Below are positions 1 through 7,907 of a stretch of 64,000 nt of DNA, in pieces. A program made the translations under genes and the position numbers. The notes under the pieces were generated by a model. The model worked only from the letters and a program-made list of their open reading frames with translations. It searched no databases and had not been told where the DNA came from. Positions within the stretch are counted from its first letter, which is position 1; each line of letters begins with the position of its first letter. Source of the DNA: UBA10649 sp963700745 (GTDB lineage Bacteria > Actinomycetota > Actinomycetes > S36-B12); NCBI GenBank assembly GCA_963700745.1, contig CAVOYT010000013.1:248001-312000 (forward strand), written 5' to 3'.

Positions 1-1
1 C

Positions 2-964
2 CCGGTCCGCAAGCGCGTGGTGGTCATGCTCGGCGGACCGACCATGAACCTCCTGCTCGCCTTCCTGCTGTTCGGCCTCCTGCTCGTGGGCATCGGCATC
101 CCCGAGCCGACGATGCAGGTCTCCTCGGTCGCCGCATGCACGCCGACCGCTGAGCACCCCACCGGTGAGCCGCTGCCGTCCGGATCCTGCCCCACGGGTT
201 CGGATCCCTCACCGGCCAGCATCGCGGGCCTCGAAGTGGGCGACACCGTCCTCGCGATCGACGGGGTTCCGGCGACGGACTGGACCGAGACCACCGCGTG
301 GATCCGGGCGCACCCGGGGGACTCGGCCACCCTCACGGTCGAGCGAGGCGCGGACACCCTCGACGTGCCCGTCACGATCGCGACCGCCGTCCGTCCGGTC
401 TTCGATGCCGACGGCAACCCCACGGAGGAGTTCGTCACGGCCGGGTACGTCGGCATCGGCCCGGAGTTCGCCTGGGTGAGCCAGCCGGTCACCGCGGTTC
501 CGCAGTACATGTGGGACCTGACCGTCCGCTCGGTGACGGCGCTCGTGATGCTGCCCGTCCGGCTCTACGAACTGGTCACCGACACCCTCATCGGCGGCGG
601 CGACCGGTCCATCGACAGCCCCGTCAGCGTGGTCGGAGTCACTCGTATCGGCGGCGACGTGGCTGCCATGGACGAGCCGATCATGGCCAAGGCCGCGACT
701 TTCCTCGGCCTGGCAGCCTCCCTCAACCTCTTCCTGTTCCTGTTCAACCTGCTGCCGGTCCTGCCGCTCGACGGCGGACACGTGGCGGGGGCCCTCTACG
801 AGGCGGTGCGTCGACGGATGGCGCGGCTGCGGGGCCGGCCCGACCCCGGACCGGTGGACATCGCCCGGCTCCTGCCCGTGGCCTACGTGGTCGCCGGCGC
901 TCTCATGGCCATGGCCGTGGTCGTGATCTGGGCTGACCTGGTGAAGCCGATCTCGCTGGGCTGA
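2..964 (+). CDS. Site-2 intramembrane zinc metalloprotease (M50, RseP/Rip1-like), C-terminal part
   Basis: The gene is cut by the window start, so the N-terminal membrane segment with the zinc-binding HExxH motif is missing. What remains opens with a hydrophobic segment (GGPTMNLLLAFLLFGLLL), then a PDZ domain at about residues 65-125 (GLEVGDTVLAIDGVPATDW). Two C-terminal membrane segments flank the NLLPVLPLDGGH motif, which carries the conserved Asp ligand of M50 proteases. Family members cut membrane-spanning anti-sigma factors inside the membrane and so trigger extracytoplasmic stress responses. The next genes are ispG and a GNAT protein, the same order as Rip1-GcpE-Rv2867c in Mycobacterium, which supports a Rip1-type assignment. 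The exact substrates cannot be inferred. Confidence 0.92.
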   Translation, partial: PVRKRVVVMLGGPTMNLLLAFLLFGLLLVGIGIPEPTMQVSSVAACTPTAEHPTGEPLPSGSCPTGSDPSPASIAGLEVGDTVLAIDGVPATDWTETTAWIRAHPGDSATLTVERGADTLDVPVTIATAVRPVFDADGNPTEEFVTAGYVGIGPEFAWVSQPVTAVPQYMWDLTVRSVTALVMLPVRLYELVTDTLIGGGDRSIDSPVSVVGVTRIGGDVAAMDEPIMAKAATFLGLAASLNLFLFLFNLLPVLPLDGGHVAGALYEAVRRRMARLRGRPDPGPVDIARLLPVAYVVAGALMAMAVVVIWADLVKPISLG

Positions 965-1031
965 GAGGGCCGGCGCGGGGATCGGCCGTCCGTGCGGAGC
1001 CGCTCGAGGTCCCCCGTCGGGGGAATGCCGT

Positions 1032-1037
1032 CATAAT
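1032..1037 (+). promoter_or_regulatory. -10 box of ispG (leaderless start)
   Basis: CATAAT ends six bases before the GTG start of ispG and no Shine-Dalgarno sequence lies between. This matches the leaderless arrangement seen at many other genes here. A short CCCCC-GTC-GGGGG inverted repeat lies just upstream at 1011-1023. Confidence 0.5.
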
Positions 1038-1043
1038 GAGTCG

Positions 1044-2198
1044 GTGACCGTCAATCTCGGCATCCCGTCCAGTCCGCCACCCGTCGTCGCTCCTCGGCGC
1101 GTGTCCCGCCAGCTCCTGCTGCGGCACTCCACGCACCCGGTGGCCATCGGCGGTGACGCCCCCATCAGCGTCCAGTCCATGTGCACGACGCTCACGTCGG
1201 ACGTCGACGCCACGCTGCAGCAGATCGCCGAGCTGACGGCCTCGGGCTGTCAGGTCGTGCGCGTCGCGGTGCCGAGCCAGGACGATGCCGATGCCCTGCC
1301 GCAGATCGCCCGCAAGAGCGGGATCCCGGTCATCGCGGACATCCACTTCCAGCCCAAGTACGTCTTCGCGGCCATCGACGCCGGGTGCGCCGGCGTTCGG
1401 GTGAACCCCGGGAACATCAAGCAGTTCGACGACAAGGTCGGCGAGATCGCTCGCGCCGCGAAGGATGCCGGGACGCCCATCCGGATCGGGGTCAACGCCG
1501 GGTCGCTCGACAAGCGGCTGATGGAGAAGTACGGCAAGGCCACCCCCGAGGCACTCGTCGAGTCGGCACTGTGGGAGGCGTCGCTGTTCGAGGAGCACGA
1601 CTTCCGCGACATCAAGATCTCGGTCAAGCACCACGATCCCGTCGTGATGATGAAGGCCTACATGCAGCTCGCCGAGGCATGCGACTACCCGCTGCACCTG
1701 GGCGTCACGGAGGCCGGGCCAGCCTTCCAGGGGACGATCAAGTCCGCGGTGGCCTTCGGCGGGCTGCTGAGCCGCGGGATCGGCGACACGATCCGGGTGT
1801 CCCTGTCCGCACCTCCGGTCGAGGAGGTCAAGGTCGGACTCCAGATCCTCGAGTCGCTGAACCTGCGAGCACGCGGGCTGGAGATCGTGTCGTGCCCGTC
1901 ATGCGGTCGGGCCCAGGTCGACGTGTACACGCTGGCCGAGGAGGTCACCGCCGGGCTCGAGGGTCTCGAGGTACCCCTGCGCGTGGCCGTGATGGGCTGC
2001 GTGGTCAACGGCCCCGGTGAGGCTCGAGAGGCCGACCTGGGGGTGGCAAGCGGCAACGGCAAGGGGCAGATCTTCGTCCGCGGCGAGGTGATCAAGACGG
2101 TCCCGGAGGCGCAGATCGTGGAGACCTTGATCGAGGAGGCCATGAAGCTCGCTGAGGGCATGGACGCGACGGGTGCGCCCGTCGTCTCTGCCGGCTGA
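1044..2198 (+). CDS. ispG: 4-hydroxy-3-methylbut-2-enyl diphosphate synthase (flavodoxin)
   Basis: IspG (GcpE) is an iron-sulfur enzyme of the non-mevalonate (MEP) isoprenoid pathway. It reductively opens methylerythritol cyclodiphosphate to HMBPP. The 384-residue length is typical of the single-unit bacterial form. Near the C-terminus the 4Fe-4S cysteines are visible in SCPSCGR and, further on, in VMGCVVNGPGEA with the conserved following Glu. The TIM-barrel half begins with the IGGDAPISVQSM motif. The GTG start at 1044 sits right after a -10 box. The stop is followed within about 15 bases by the likely start of the GNAT gene, so the two are probably cotranscribed. Confidence 0.97.
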   Translation: MTVNLGIPSSPPPVVAPRRVSRQLLLRHSTHPVAIGGDAPISVQSMCTTLTSDVDATLQQIAELTASGCQVVRVAVPSQDDADALPQIARKSGIPVIADIHFQPKYVFAAIDAGCAGVRVNPGNIKQFDDKVGEIARAAKDAGTPIRIGVNAGSLDKRLMEKYGKATPEALVESALWEASLFEEHDFRDIKISVKHHDPVVMMKAYMQLAEACDYPLHLGVTEAGPAFQGTIKSAVAFGGLLSRGIGDTIRVSLSAPPVEEVKVGLQILESLNLRARGLEIVSCPSCGRAQVDVYTLAEEVTAGLEGLEVPLRVAVMGCVVNGPGEAREADLGVASGNGKGQIFVRGEVIKTVPEAQIVETLIEEAMKLAEGMDATGAPVVSAG

Positions 2199-2211
2199 GG
2201 CGCGACCGGAC

Positions 2212-3063
2212 GTGACCATCTCGGCAAGCATCGGCGTGGTCCGCACTGTCACGTCTCGTGACCTGCCCGGGATCGAGGCGCTGCTCGACTCCGATCCGGT
2301 GGCCCATTGCTTCGTGGCCTCACGCGTGCGACTTGGCGGTGTCGATCCCTGGCGCCTGGGCGGGGAACTGCTCGGCTACTTCGAAGGCGACCGCATCACG
2401 TCCCTCGTCTACTGCGGCGCCAACCTGGTGCCGGTCGCCACCACTCCCGCATCGAGATCGGCGTTCGCGGATCGGCTCCGGCCGGCCGGGCGACGCTGCT
2501 CGTCCTTCGTCGGACCGGCCGACGAGGTGCTTGACCTGTGGCGCCTGCTGGAGCCGGCATGGGGATCCGCTCGTGAGGTTCGCGATCAGCAGCCGGTCAT
2601 GGTGATCGACGGTCCGGCGCGGATGCCGGCGGATCCGGGTGTGCGCCGCGCGACGCCAGCCGACCTCGACGTCCTCGTGCCTGCCTGCATCGACATGTTC
2701 ACGGCCGAGGTCGGGGTGTCCCCGGTCGCCGGGGGGATGACCAGCGCCTACCGGGCGAGGGTGGCGGAGATCGTTCGTGAGGGTCGGTCCTTCGTGCGCA
2801 TCGAGGACGGCGTCGTGGCGTTCAAGGCGGAGGTCGGCGCGGTGTCCGGGGGCGTCTGCCAGGTGCAGGGGGTGTGGGTGGACCCGTCCTTCCGCGGGCG
2901 GAACCTGTCGGAGGCGGGCATGGCGGCGGTGGTGGCGGGTGCCCGGGACGACATCGCTCCCGTGGTGTCGCTGTACGTGAATTCGTACAACACGGCCGCG
3001 CGCAAGTGCTATCGCGCGGTCGGCTTCCGGGAGCATGCGACGTTCGCCACCGTCCTGTTCTGA
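2212..3063 (+). CDS. GNAT acetyltransferase with DUF4081 N-terminal domain
   Basis: A protein of about 283 residues with two halves. The N-terminal half resembles the DUF4081 domain found in the actinobacterial Rv2867c family. The C-terminal half is a GNAT fold with the acetyl-CoA loop region (VQGVWVDPSFRGRNLSEAGM) and a typical strand ending LYVNSYNTAARKCYRAVGF. The GTG at 2212 is preferred over the ATG at 2173 because the latter would overlap ispG by 26 bases and give a non-homologous lead. Its place after ispG is conserved in mycobacteria. The acceptor substrate is unknown. Confidence 0.85.
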   Translation: MTISASIGVVRTVTSRDLPGIEALLDSDPVAHCFVASRVRLGGVDPWRLGGELLGYFEGDRITSLVYCGANLVPVATTPASRSAFADRLRPAGRRCSSFVGPADEVLDLWRLLEPAWGSAREVRDQQPVMVIDGPARMPADPGVRRATPADLDVLVPACIDMFTAEVGVSPVAGGMTSAYRARVAEIVREGRSFVRIEDGVVAFKAEVGAVSGGVCQVQGVWVDPSFRGRNLSEAGMAAVVAGARDDIAPVVSLYVNSYNTAARKCYRAVGFREHATFATVLF

Positions 3064-3092
3064 CGCTGCCGGTTCGGCGCGTCGGTCACGGC

Positions 3093-3098
3093 TAGGGT
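3093..3098 (+). promoter_or_regulatory. -10 box of proS (leaderless start)
   Basis: TAGGGT ends six bases before the GTG start of proS. No ribosome binding site lies between, so the transcript probably begins at or next to the start codon. Confidence 0.6.
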
Positions 3099-3104
3099 GT
3101 CCCC

Positions 3105-4874
3105 GTGATCCTGCGGATGTCGACCCTGTTCCTGCGTACCCTGCGTGACGACCCTGCCGATGCCGAGGTGCCCAGCCACCGACTCCTGGTGCGCGGCGGC
3201 TACGTGCGGAGGGTGGCTCCCGGTGTCTTCACCTGGCTGCCGCTCGGCTTCCTCGTCTACCGCAACGTCGAGGCCATCATCCGCGGCGAGATGGACCGAG
3301 CCGGGTTCCAGGAGGTGCATTTCCCGTCGCTGCTGCCCCGCGAGCCGTACGAGTTGACGAACCGCTGGACCGACTACGGCGACACGCTGTTCCGCCTCCA
3401 GGACCGCAAGGGCTCGGACTACCTGCTCGGTCCCACGCACGAGGAGATGTTCACGCTGCTGGTGAAGGGCGAGTACTCGTCCTACAAGGACCTGCCGCTG
3501 GTGATCTACCAGATCCAGACCAAGTTCCGCGACGAGGCCCGCCCGCGCGCCGGCATCCTGCGCGGCCGGGAGTTCGTCATGAAGGACTCGTACTCCTTCG
3601 ACGTGGACGACGCGGGGCTGGAGCGCTCATACCAGCGCCACCGCGACGCGTACATCAGCACCTTCGACCGGCTCGGCCTTGAGTTCGTCATCGTCTCGGC
3701 GATGTCCGGCGCGATGGGAGGGTCGGCGAGCGAGGAGTTCCTGGCGCCCACGGAGGTGGGCGAGGACTCGTTCGTGCGCTGTGGAACGTGTGACTACGCG
3801 GCCAACGTCGAGGCGGTGGTGACGCCGGTGCCCGACGCGCTCGACGATGCCGACATCCCGGCCGCCCACGTCGAGGAGACCCCGGACACGCCCACGATCG
3901 AGACGTTGGTCGACGTCTCCAACTCGCGCGCGGACCTGCGCCGCGCCGACCGGGCCTGGACCGGTGCCGACACGCTCAAGAACGTCGTGTTCATGGTCAC
4001 CGATCCGGACGGCACCCGCCGGCCCCTGGCCATCGGACTGCCAGGGGACCGCGAGGTCGACCTCAAGCGTCTCGAGGCCGTGCTGCAGCCCAGCGAGGTC
4101 GGACCCTTCGAGGAGGCCGACTTCGCCGGGCATCCCTCCCTCGTCAAGGGGTACATCGGCCCCCCACTGCTGGGGGAGACGGGCGAGTCCGGGATCCGCT
4201 ACCTGCTCGACCCGCGCGTCGTTGCCGGCACCCGCTGGATCACCGGAGCGAACCAGGCCGGTCGCCACGTGTACGACCTCGTGGCGGGACGCGACTTCAC
4301 CGCCGACGGCGTCATCGACGTCGCCGAGGTCCGTGAGGGGGATGCCTGCCCATCGTGCGGCGGCGAGCTCGTCCTGGCTCGCGGGATCGAGATCGGCCAT
4401 ATCTTCCAGCTCGGCCGCAAGTATGCGGATGCGCTGGGGCTCAAGGTGCTTGACGAGAGCGGCGCGCTCGTGACGGTGACGATGGGCTCCTACGGCATCG
4501 GCGTGTCCCGCGCCGTGGCCGCGATCGCCGAGCAGCACCATGACGACAAGGGCATGATCTGGCCGCGCGAGGTGGCGCCTGCCGACATTCACCTGATCGC
4601 GACCGGCAAGTCCGACGAGCCCTTCGAGGCCGCCGAGCGGCTGGCGACCGACCTCGATGCCGCGGGGGTGCGGGTGATCTTCGACGATCGCCGCGGTGTG
4701 TCGCCGGGGGTGAAGTTCAACGACTCCGAACTGCTCGGGGTGCCGACGATCGTGGTCGTCGGGAAGCGACTGTCCGAGGGGTTCATCGAGGTGAAGGACC
4801 GGCGCACGGGCGAGCGCGAGGACGTCCCGATCGACGCGGCGACGGCACGTATCCGGGCGATCGTCGGGGGCTGA
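3105..4874 (+). CDS. proS: Prolyl-tRNA synthetase
   Basis: Class II synthetase that charges tRNA-Pro. The 589 residues match the bacterial-type enzyme with the editing (INS) domain between motifs 2 and 3. Visible parts are motif 2 (KFRDEARPRAGILRGREFVMKDSYSF) in the first third and the inserted editing domain at about residues 220-400. Motif 3 follows (VTMGSYGIGVSRAVAAIAEQ), then a C-terminal anticodon-binding domain (DIHLIATGKSDEPF to VVVGKRL). The GTG start at 3105 follows a -10 box. The HAD gene starts one base after its stop. Confidence 0.98.
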   Translation: MILRMSTLFLRTLRDDPADAEVPSHRLLVRGGYVRRVAPGVFTWLPLGFLVYRNVEAIIRGEMDRAGFQEVHFPSLLPREPYELTNRWTDYGDTLFRLQDRKGSDYLLGPTHEEMFTLLVKGEYSSYKDLPLVIYQIQTKFRDEARPRAGILRGREFVMKDSYSFDVDDAGLERSYQRHRDAYISTFDRLGLEFVIVSAMSGAMGGSASEEFLAPTEVGEDSFVRCGTCDYAANVEAVVTPVPDALDDADIPAAHVEETPDTPTIETLVDVSNSRADLRRADRAWTGADTLKNVVFMVTDPDGTRRPLAIGLPGDREVDLKRLEAVLQPSEVGPFEEADFAGHPSLVKGYIGPPLLGETGESGIRYLLDPRVVAGTRWITGANQAGRHVYDLVAGRDFTADGVIDVAEVREGDACPSCGGELVLARGIEIGHIFQLGRKYADALGLKVLDESGALVTVTMGSYGIGVSRAVAAIAEQHHDDKGMIWPREVAPADIHLIATGKSDEPFEAAERLATDLDAAGVRVIFDDRRGVSPGVKFNDSELLGVPTIVVVGKRLSEGFIEVKDRRTGEREDVPIDAATARIRAIVGG

Positions 4875-4875
4875 C

Positions 4876-5589
4876 ATGACGGTCAGGGCGGTGGTGTTCG
4901 ACTGGGGCGGCACGCTGACGCCGTGGCACGACATCGACCTGCACGCCCAGTGGTACGCCTATGCCGAGGTCTACGACCCGGCGAACGCCTCGTCGCTCGC
5001 CCATCGTCTGCTGGAGCGGGAGTCGCAGCGCTGGCAGCGTCAGCGGGAGTCCGAGGGGGCCATCAGTACGGGCGCCCTCGACCAGTTGTTCCTGGACGAG
5101 GGGATCGACATCAACGGGGCCCGACACCTGCGGGCGCTCGGCGAGTACCTCGACTTCTGGGACCCGCACACCCACGCCCACCCGGATGCGCAGGACGTCC
5201 TCGCCGCACTTAAGCAGCGCGACTATCTCGTGGGGGTCCTGAGCAACACGATGTGGCCACGCCAGCACCACCAGGAGGTCTTCGCGCGCGATGACCTCGA
5301 CGGCTATCTCGATGCCGCCGTGTACACCAGCGAGCTACCGGTGGCGAAGCCGCACACGGACGCCTTCGTCGCGATCCTCGACGCTCTGGGGGTCGCCCCG
5401 CGGGAGGCCGTCTTCGTGGGGGACCGCCTCTGGGACGACATCTTCGGCGCCCAGCAGGCCGGGATGCGCGCGATCTGGATCCCGCACTCCTTGGTGCCAG
5501 CGGAGCAGGTACCGGACGACTCGGCCACTCCCGACGCCGTCGCCCAGCGGCTGCTCGACGTCTTCACCATCGTCGAGTCCTGGCAGTAG
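4876..5589 (+). CDS. HAD-superfamily hydrolase
   Basis: A 237-residue cytoplasmic phosphatase-type protein. Motif I reads VVFDWGGTLTPW, with the nucleophile Asp kept but the usual second Asp replaced by Gly, as in a subgroup of HAD proteins. Motif II is GVLSNTMW. The motif III Lys lies in LPVAKPHTDAF and motif IV is FVGDRLWDDIFGA. The cap region at about 20-100 is helical, as in subclass I enzymes. The gene starts one base after proS, so it is translationally coupled. The substrate cannot be inferred; loss of the second motif I Asp makes the catalytic type uncertain. Confidence 0.85.
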   Translation: MTVRAVVFDWGGTLTPWHDIDLHAQWYAYAEVYDPANASSLAHRLLERESQRWQRQRESEGAISTGALDQLFLDEGIDINGARHLRALGEYLDFWDPHTHAHPDAQDVLAALKQRDYLVGVLSNTMWPRQHHQEVFARDDLDGYLDAAVYTSELPVAKPHTDAFVAILDALGVAPREAVFVGDRLWDDIFGAQQAGMRAIWIPHSLVPAEQVPDDSATPDAVAQRLLDVFTIVESWQ

Positions 5590-5599
5590 CCGGCGTCGA

Positions 5600-6385
5600 G
5601 TGGATCCCCTCGCGCTTCCGGACGTCCCGACGCTGATCCTGCTGTGCGCGGCGGCGGCCATGGCCGGGTGGGTGGATGCCGTGTCCGGCGGCGGCGGACT
5701 CCTCCAGCTCCCGGCCCTGTTCCTCGCCCTCCCCGAGGCAACGCCCGTCCAGGTGCTGGGGACCAACAAGGTGTCCAGCTTCCTGGGCACGGCTGCCGCG
5801 ACCGGCACGTACTGGGGGCGGGCGCGGCCGGACGTGCGCACGGCCCTGCCGATGGTGGTCGCAGCGGTCGTCGGCGCGACGCTCGGTGCGGTGACGGCCA
5901 GCCGGCTGCCCGTCGAGGTGTTCCGGCCCATCATCGTGATCCTGCTGGTGGCGGTGTGGGTGTGGACCCTGCTGAGCCCGCAGCTGGGTCGCTCCCAGCA
6001 GCTGCGATGGCAGGGCCGACGACGTCACTACGTGGTGGCCACGGTGGCCGGCCTGGCCATCGGCTTCTACGACGGTCTGCTGGGTCCGGGAACCGGCTCG
6101 TTCCTGCTGATCGTGCTCGTGGCCGTGCTGGGCTACTCGTTCCTGAATGCGTCGTCGACGGCCAAGGTCGTCAACCTGGGGACCAACGCGGCGTCGATCG
6201 TCGTGTTCGGCGTGACCGGCTCGGTGCTGTGGGTGCTCGGGCTGCTCATGGGCGTGTGCAACGTCGCCGGTGCGGTGGTGGGCGCTCGGATGGCGATCCG
6301 GCGGGGCAGCGAGTTCGTCCGGCTGGTGTTCCTCGCCGTCGTCGGGCTCCTGATCCTGCGACTGGGCTGGGAACTACTCGGCTGA
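5600..6385 (+). CDS. TauE/SafE (TSUP) family membrane permease
   Basis: A 261-residue integral membrane protein with about seven or eight predicted membrane segments in two repeats. The hallmark motifs of the sulfite exporter TauE/SafE family are visible: GWVDAVSGGGGLLQLPAL near the start, LGTNKVSSFLGT after it, and the second-half counterpart GFYDGLLGPGTGSF with LNLGTNAAS-like sequence. Members move sulfite, sulfonates or other small anions across the membrane; the substrate here is unknown. The GTG start at 5600 lies ten bases after the HAD stop. The 3' end overlaps the convergent DUF4439 gene by 12 bases. Confidence 0.88.
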   Translation: MDPLALPDVPTLILLCAAAAMAGWVDAVSGGGGLLQLPALFLALPEATPVQVLGTNKVSSFLGTAAATGTYWGRARPDVRTALPMVVAAVVGATLGAVTASRLPVEVFRPIIVILLVAVWVWTLLSPQLGRSQQLRWQGRRRHYVVATVAGLAIGFYDGLLGPGTGSFLLIVLVAVLGYSFLNASSTAKVVNLGTNAASIVVFGVTGSVLWVLGLLMGVCNVAGAVVGARMAIRRGSEFVRLVFLAVVGLLILRLGWELLG

Positions 6386-6788
6386 CGTCGGCGCGGGGAA
6401 CGCCTGAGGCGGTGCTCCCCACACGACGGCGCGCACGGCGCACTCCGAGGCGGTGCGCGCCGCCCATCGTCGGTCGTCGCCCTCCGATGCCGCGGCGGCG
6501 TCCGCGTACGTCGCGACGAGCGCGTTGTCGACGTCCGCCATGGTGTCCCGAGCCACCTCGGCGGTCCACGTCGGGCGGCAGGTCGTAGGCCGGCGCTGCC
6601 GGTGGGGGTGTTCCCCCGAGGGCGACGATGATGCTGGCCGCCCGTGAGCGGTTCGCCCGGTGCGCCTCGAGTCCCGCGAGGGCCTTGCGCCGTCCGCCGC
6701 CGGACACCTGTGCGCCGGCCACGGAGTACGCGTAGACCGCCGCGTCCTCGCCCTCGACGACGGCGGTCCACGCCTCGAGCGGGGTCAC
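6374..6788 (-). CDS. Ferritin-like DUF4439 protein (frameshifted)
   Basis: The protein begins VTPLEAWTAVVEGEDAAVYA and continues through a four-helix ferritin-like region, ending WGAPPQAFPAPTSAE. The reading frame breaks near 6565, where one extra base follows ...YDLPPDV. Removing it joins the halves into about 138 residues, and the span length is one more than a multiple of three. The GTG start overlaps the stop of the upstream lipoprotein gene (GTGA), so the two are coupled. DUF4439 proteins of unknown role are commonly found beside rimP in Actinomycetes. The Glu residues in the first helix could bind metal, but this is not shown. Confidence 0.75.
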
Positions 6789-7294
6789 CGGCGCAGGTCC
6801 CGGAGCGCGGGCACGTGCGCGGACTCCGATGCCGCGATCAGGGTCAGGAGACGTGCGGTCTCCGGGTCCTCGGCCGATACGCACGCCCGGATGCGGGCCT
6901 TGCCGGCCTCACGCTCGGCAGCGATGAGGGCGGTCAGGGCCTGCGTGACGTCCGCCGGCACCGGCGACGGGTCCGGCTGCGCCTCTGCGCCCCCGAGCGC
7001 GTCGCGATGCTGGGCATGCTGGTCGCGGATGGCGGTGAGGGCGGCCAGGACGTCGGCGTCCGCGTCGGGGAAGGCCCCCAGCACGGTGTCGTAGCGCGCG
7101 ATGAGCGCGGCCTCGTCCGCAGCGCTCGCCTCGGCCGGCGCAGGCTCGGCAGTGATCGTGGTCGACGGCCCCGGTAGGGGAGCGGAGTCGTCGGTGCACG
7201 CCGCGAGGACACCGATCGGACCGATGAGAGCCAGCGCCCGCAGGCCCTGACGTCGGGTGATGGCCGGCCCGACGTGGGCGAGGGTGTCTGGCAT
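6785..7294 (-). CDS. Lipoprotein of unknown function beside rimP (Tat-type signal)
   Basis: A 169-residue protein with an N-terminal twin-arginine stretch (AITRRQGLRALALIG) followed by a hydrophobic run and the lipobox LAAC, so it is probably exported by Tat and lipid-anchored. After a Pro/Ala-rich linker comes a helical domain (residues about 60-165) with several His and Glu residues (RDQHAQHRDALGG). This resembles the ferritin-like fold of its downstream partner. It is divergent from rimP, separated by 105 bases. The function is unknown; the conserved pairing with the DUF4439 gene suggests joint work at the cell surface. Confidence 0.75.
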   Translation of the reverse strand: MPDTLAHVGPAITRRQGLRALALIGPIGVLAACTDDSAPLPGPSTTITAEPAPAEASAADEAALIARYDTVLGAFPDADADVLAALTAIRDQHAQHRDALGGAEAQPDPSPVPADVTQALTALIAAEREAGKARIRACVSAEDPETARLLTLIAASESAHVPALRDLRR

Positions 7295-7332
7295 GTGCCA
7301 AGGATGGCATGCACTCGGTACAGTGCGGTGAG

Positions 7333-7346
7333 CACGTCACGACGTG
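7333..7346. promoter_or_regulatory. Inverted repeat between rimP and the divergent lipoprotein gene
   Basis: CACGTC-AC-GACGTG is a perfect 6-bp inverted repeat with a two-base spacer in the 105-base divergent intergenic region. Its place and symmetry would suit a dimeric regulator acting on either promoter, but no regulator is identified. Confidence 0.35.
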
Positions 7347-7399
7347 ATCGCCCGCGAGCAACCCCTACAACTGATCGACCACAACAGGAGACCGACGCC

Positions 7400-7903
7400 A
7401 TGTCAGCTGCCAGCGCGCCCCTCGAGGCTGGACTGACCGATCCGCTCGGCGCGCTCGGCGTCGACGTGGAGTCGGTCGAGGTGCAGAAGGCCGGCCGCCG
7501 GCACGTCGTGCGGGTCGTCGTCGATCGTGACGGCGGCGTCGACCTCGACCTGATCGCCGCGGTCAGCCGACGTGCGTCCGAGCTCCTCGACGAACCGCCG
7601 CTCTCGGACCTGCTGCCCGGTCCGTTCGTCCTCGAGGTGACGTCGCCGGGCGTGGATCGACCGCTGACCGAGGCTCGGCACTGGCGCCGCGCGAGGACGC
7701 GGCTGGTCCAGGTGACGCTGACCGACGGAACCGTCGTCGAGGGCCGGGTCATGTCGATGCCGACCGACGACGAGGTGGTCGTGGCCACCGATGCGGGCGA
7801 GCAGACGATCCGCCTCGCAGACGTTCAGCGGGCCCTGGTCCAGGTGGAGTTCACCCGGCCGGAGACCCCGGAGGCCCCATCCGACGAGAACGAGCAGGAG
7901 TAG
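7400..7903 (+). CDS. rimP: Ribosome maturation factor RimP
   Basis: A 167-residue protein that helps assemble the 30S ribosomal subunit. The N-terminal domain carries VEVQKAGRRHVVRVVVDRDGGVDLD and the family signature FVLEVTSPGVDRPLTEARHWRRA. A small SH3-like C-terminal domain follows (VEGRVMSMPTDDEVVVATD). The ATG at 7400 was chosen because AGGAG lies ten bases upstream; an in-frame start further upstream has no homologous sequence. It heads the classic rimP-nusA-ylxR-infB-rbfA-truB operon, with nusA four bases downstream. Confidence 0.95.
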   Translation: MSAASAPLEAGLTDPLGALGVDVESVEVQKAGRRHVVRVVVDRDGGVDLDLIAAVSRRASELLDEPPLSDLLPGPFVLEVTSPGVDRPLTEARHWRRARTRLVQVTLTDGTVVEGRVMSMPTDDEVVVATDAGEQTIRLADVQRALVQVEFTRPETPEAPSDENEQE

Positions 7904-7907
7904 CGCG

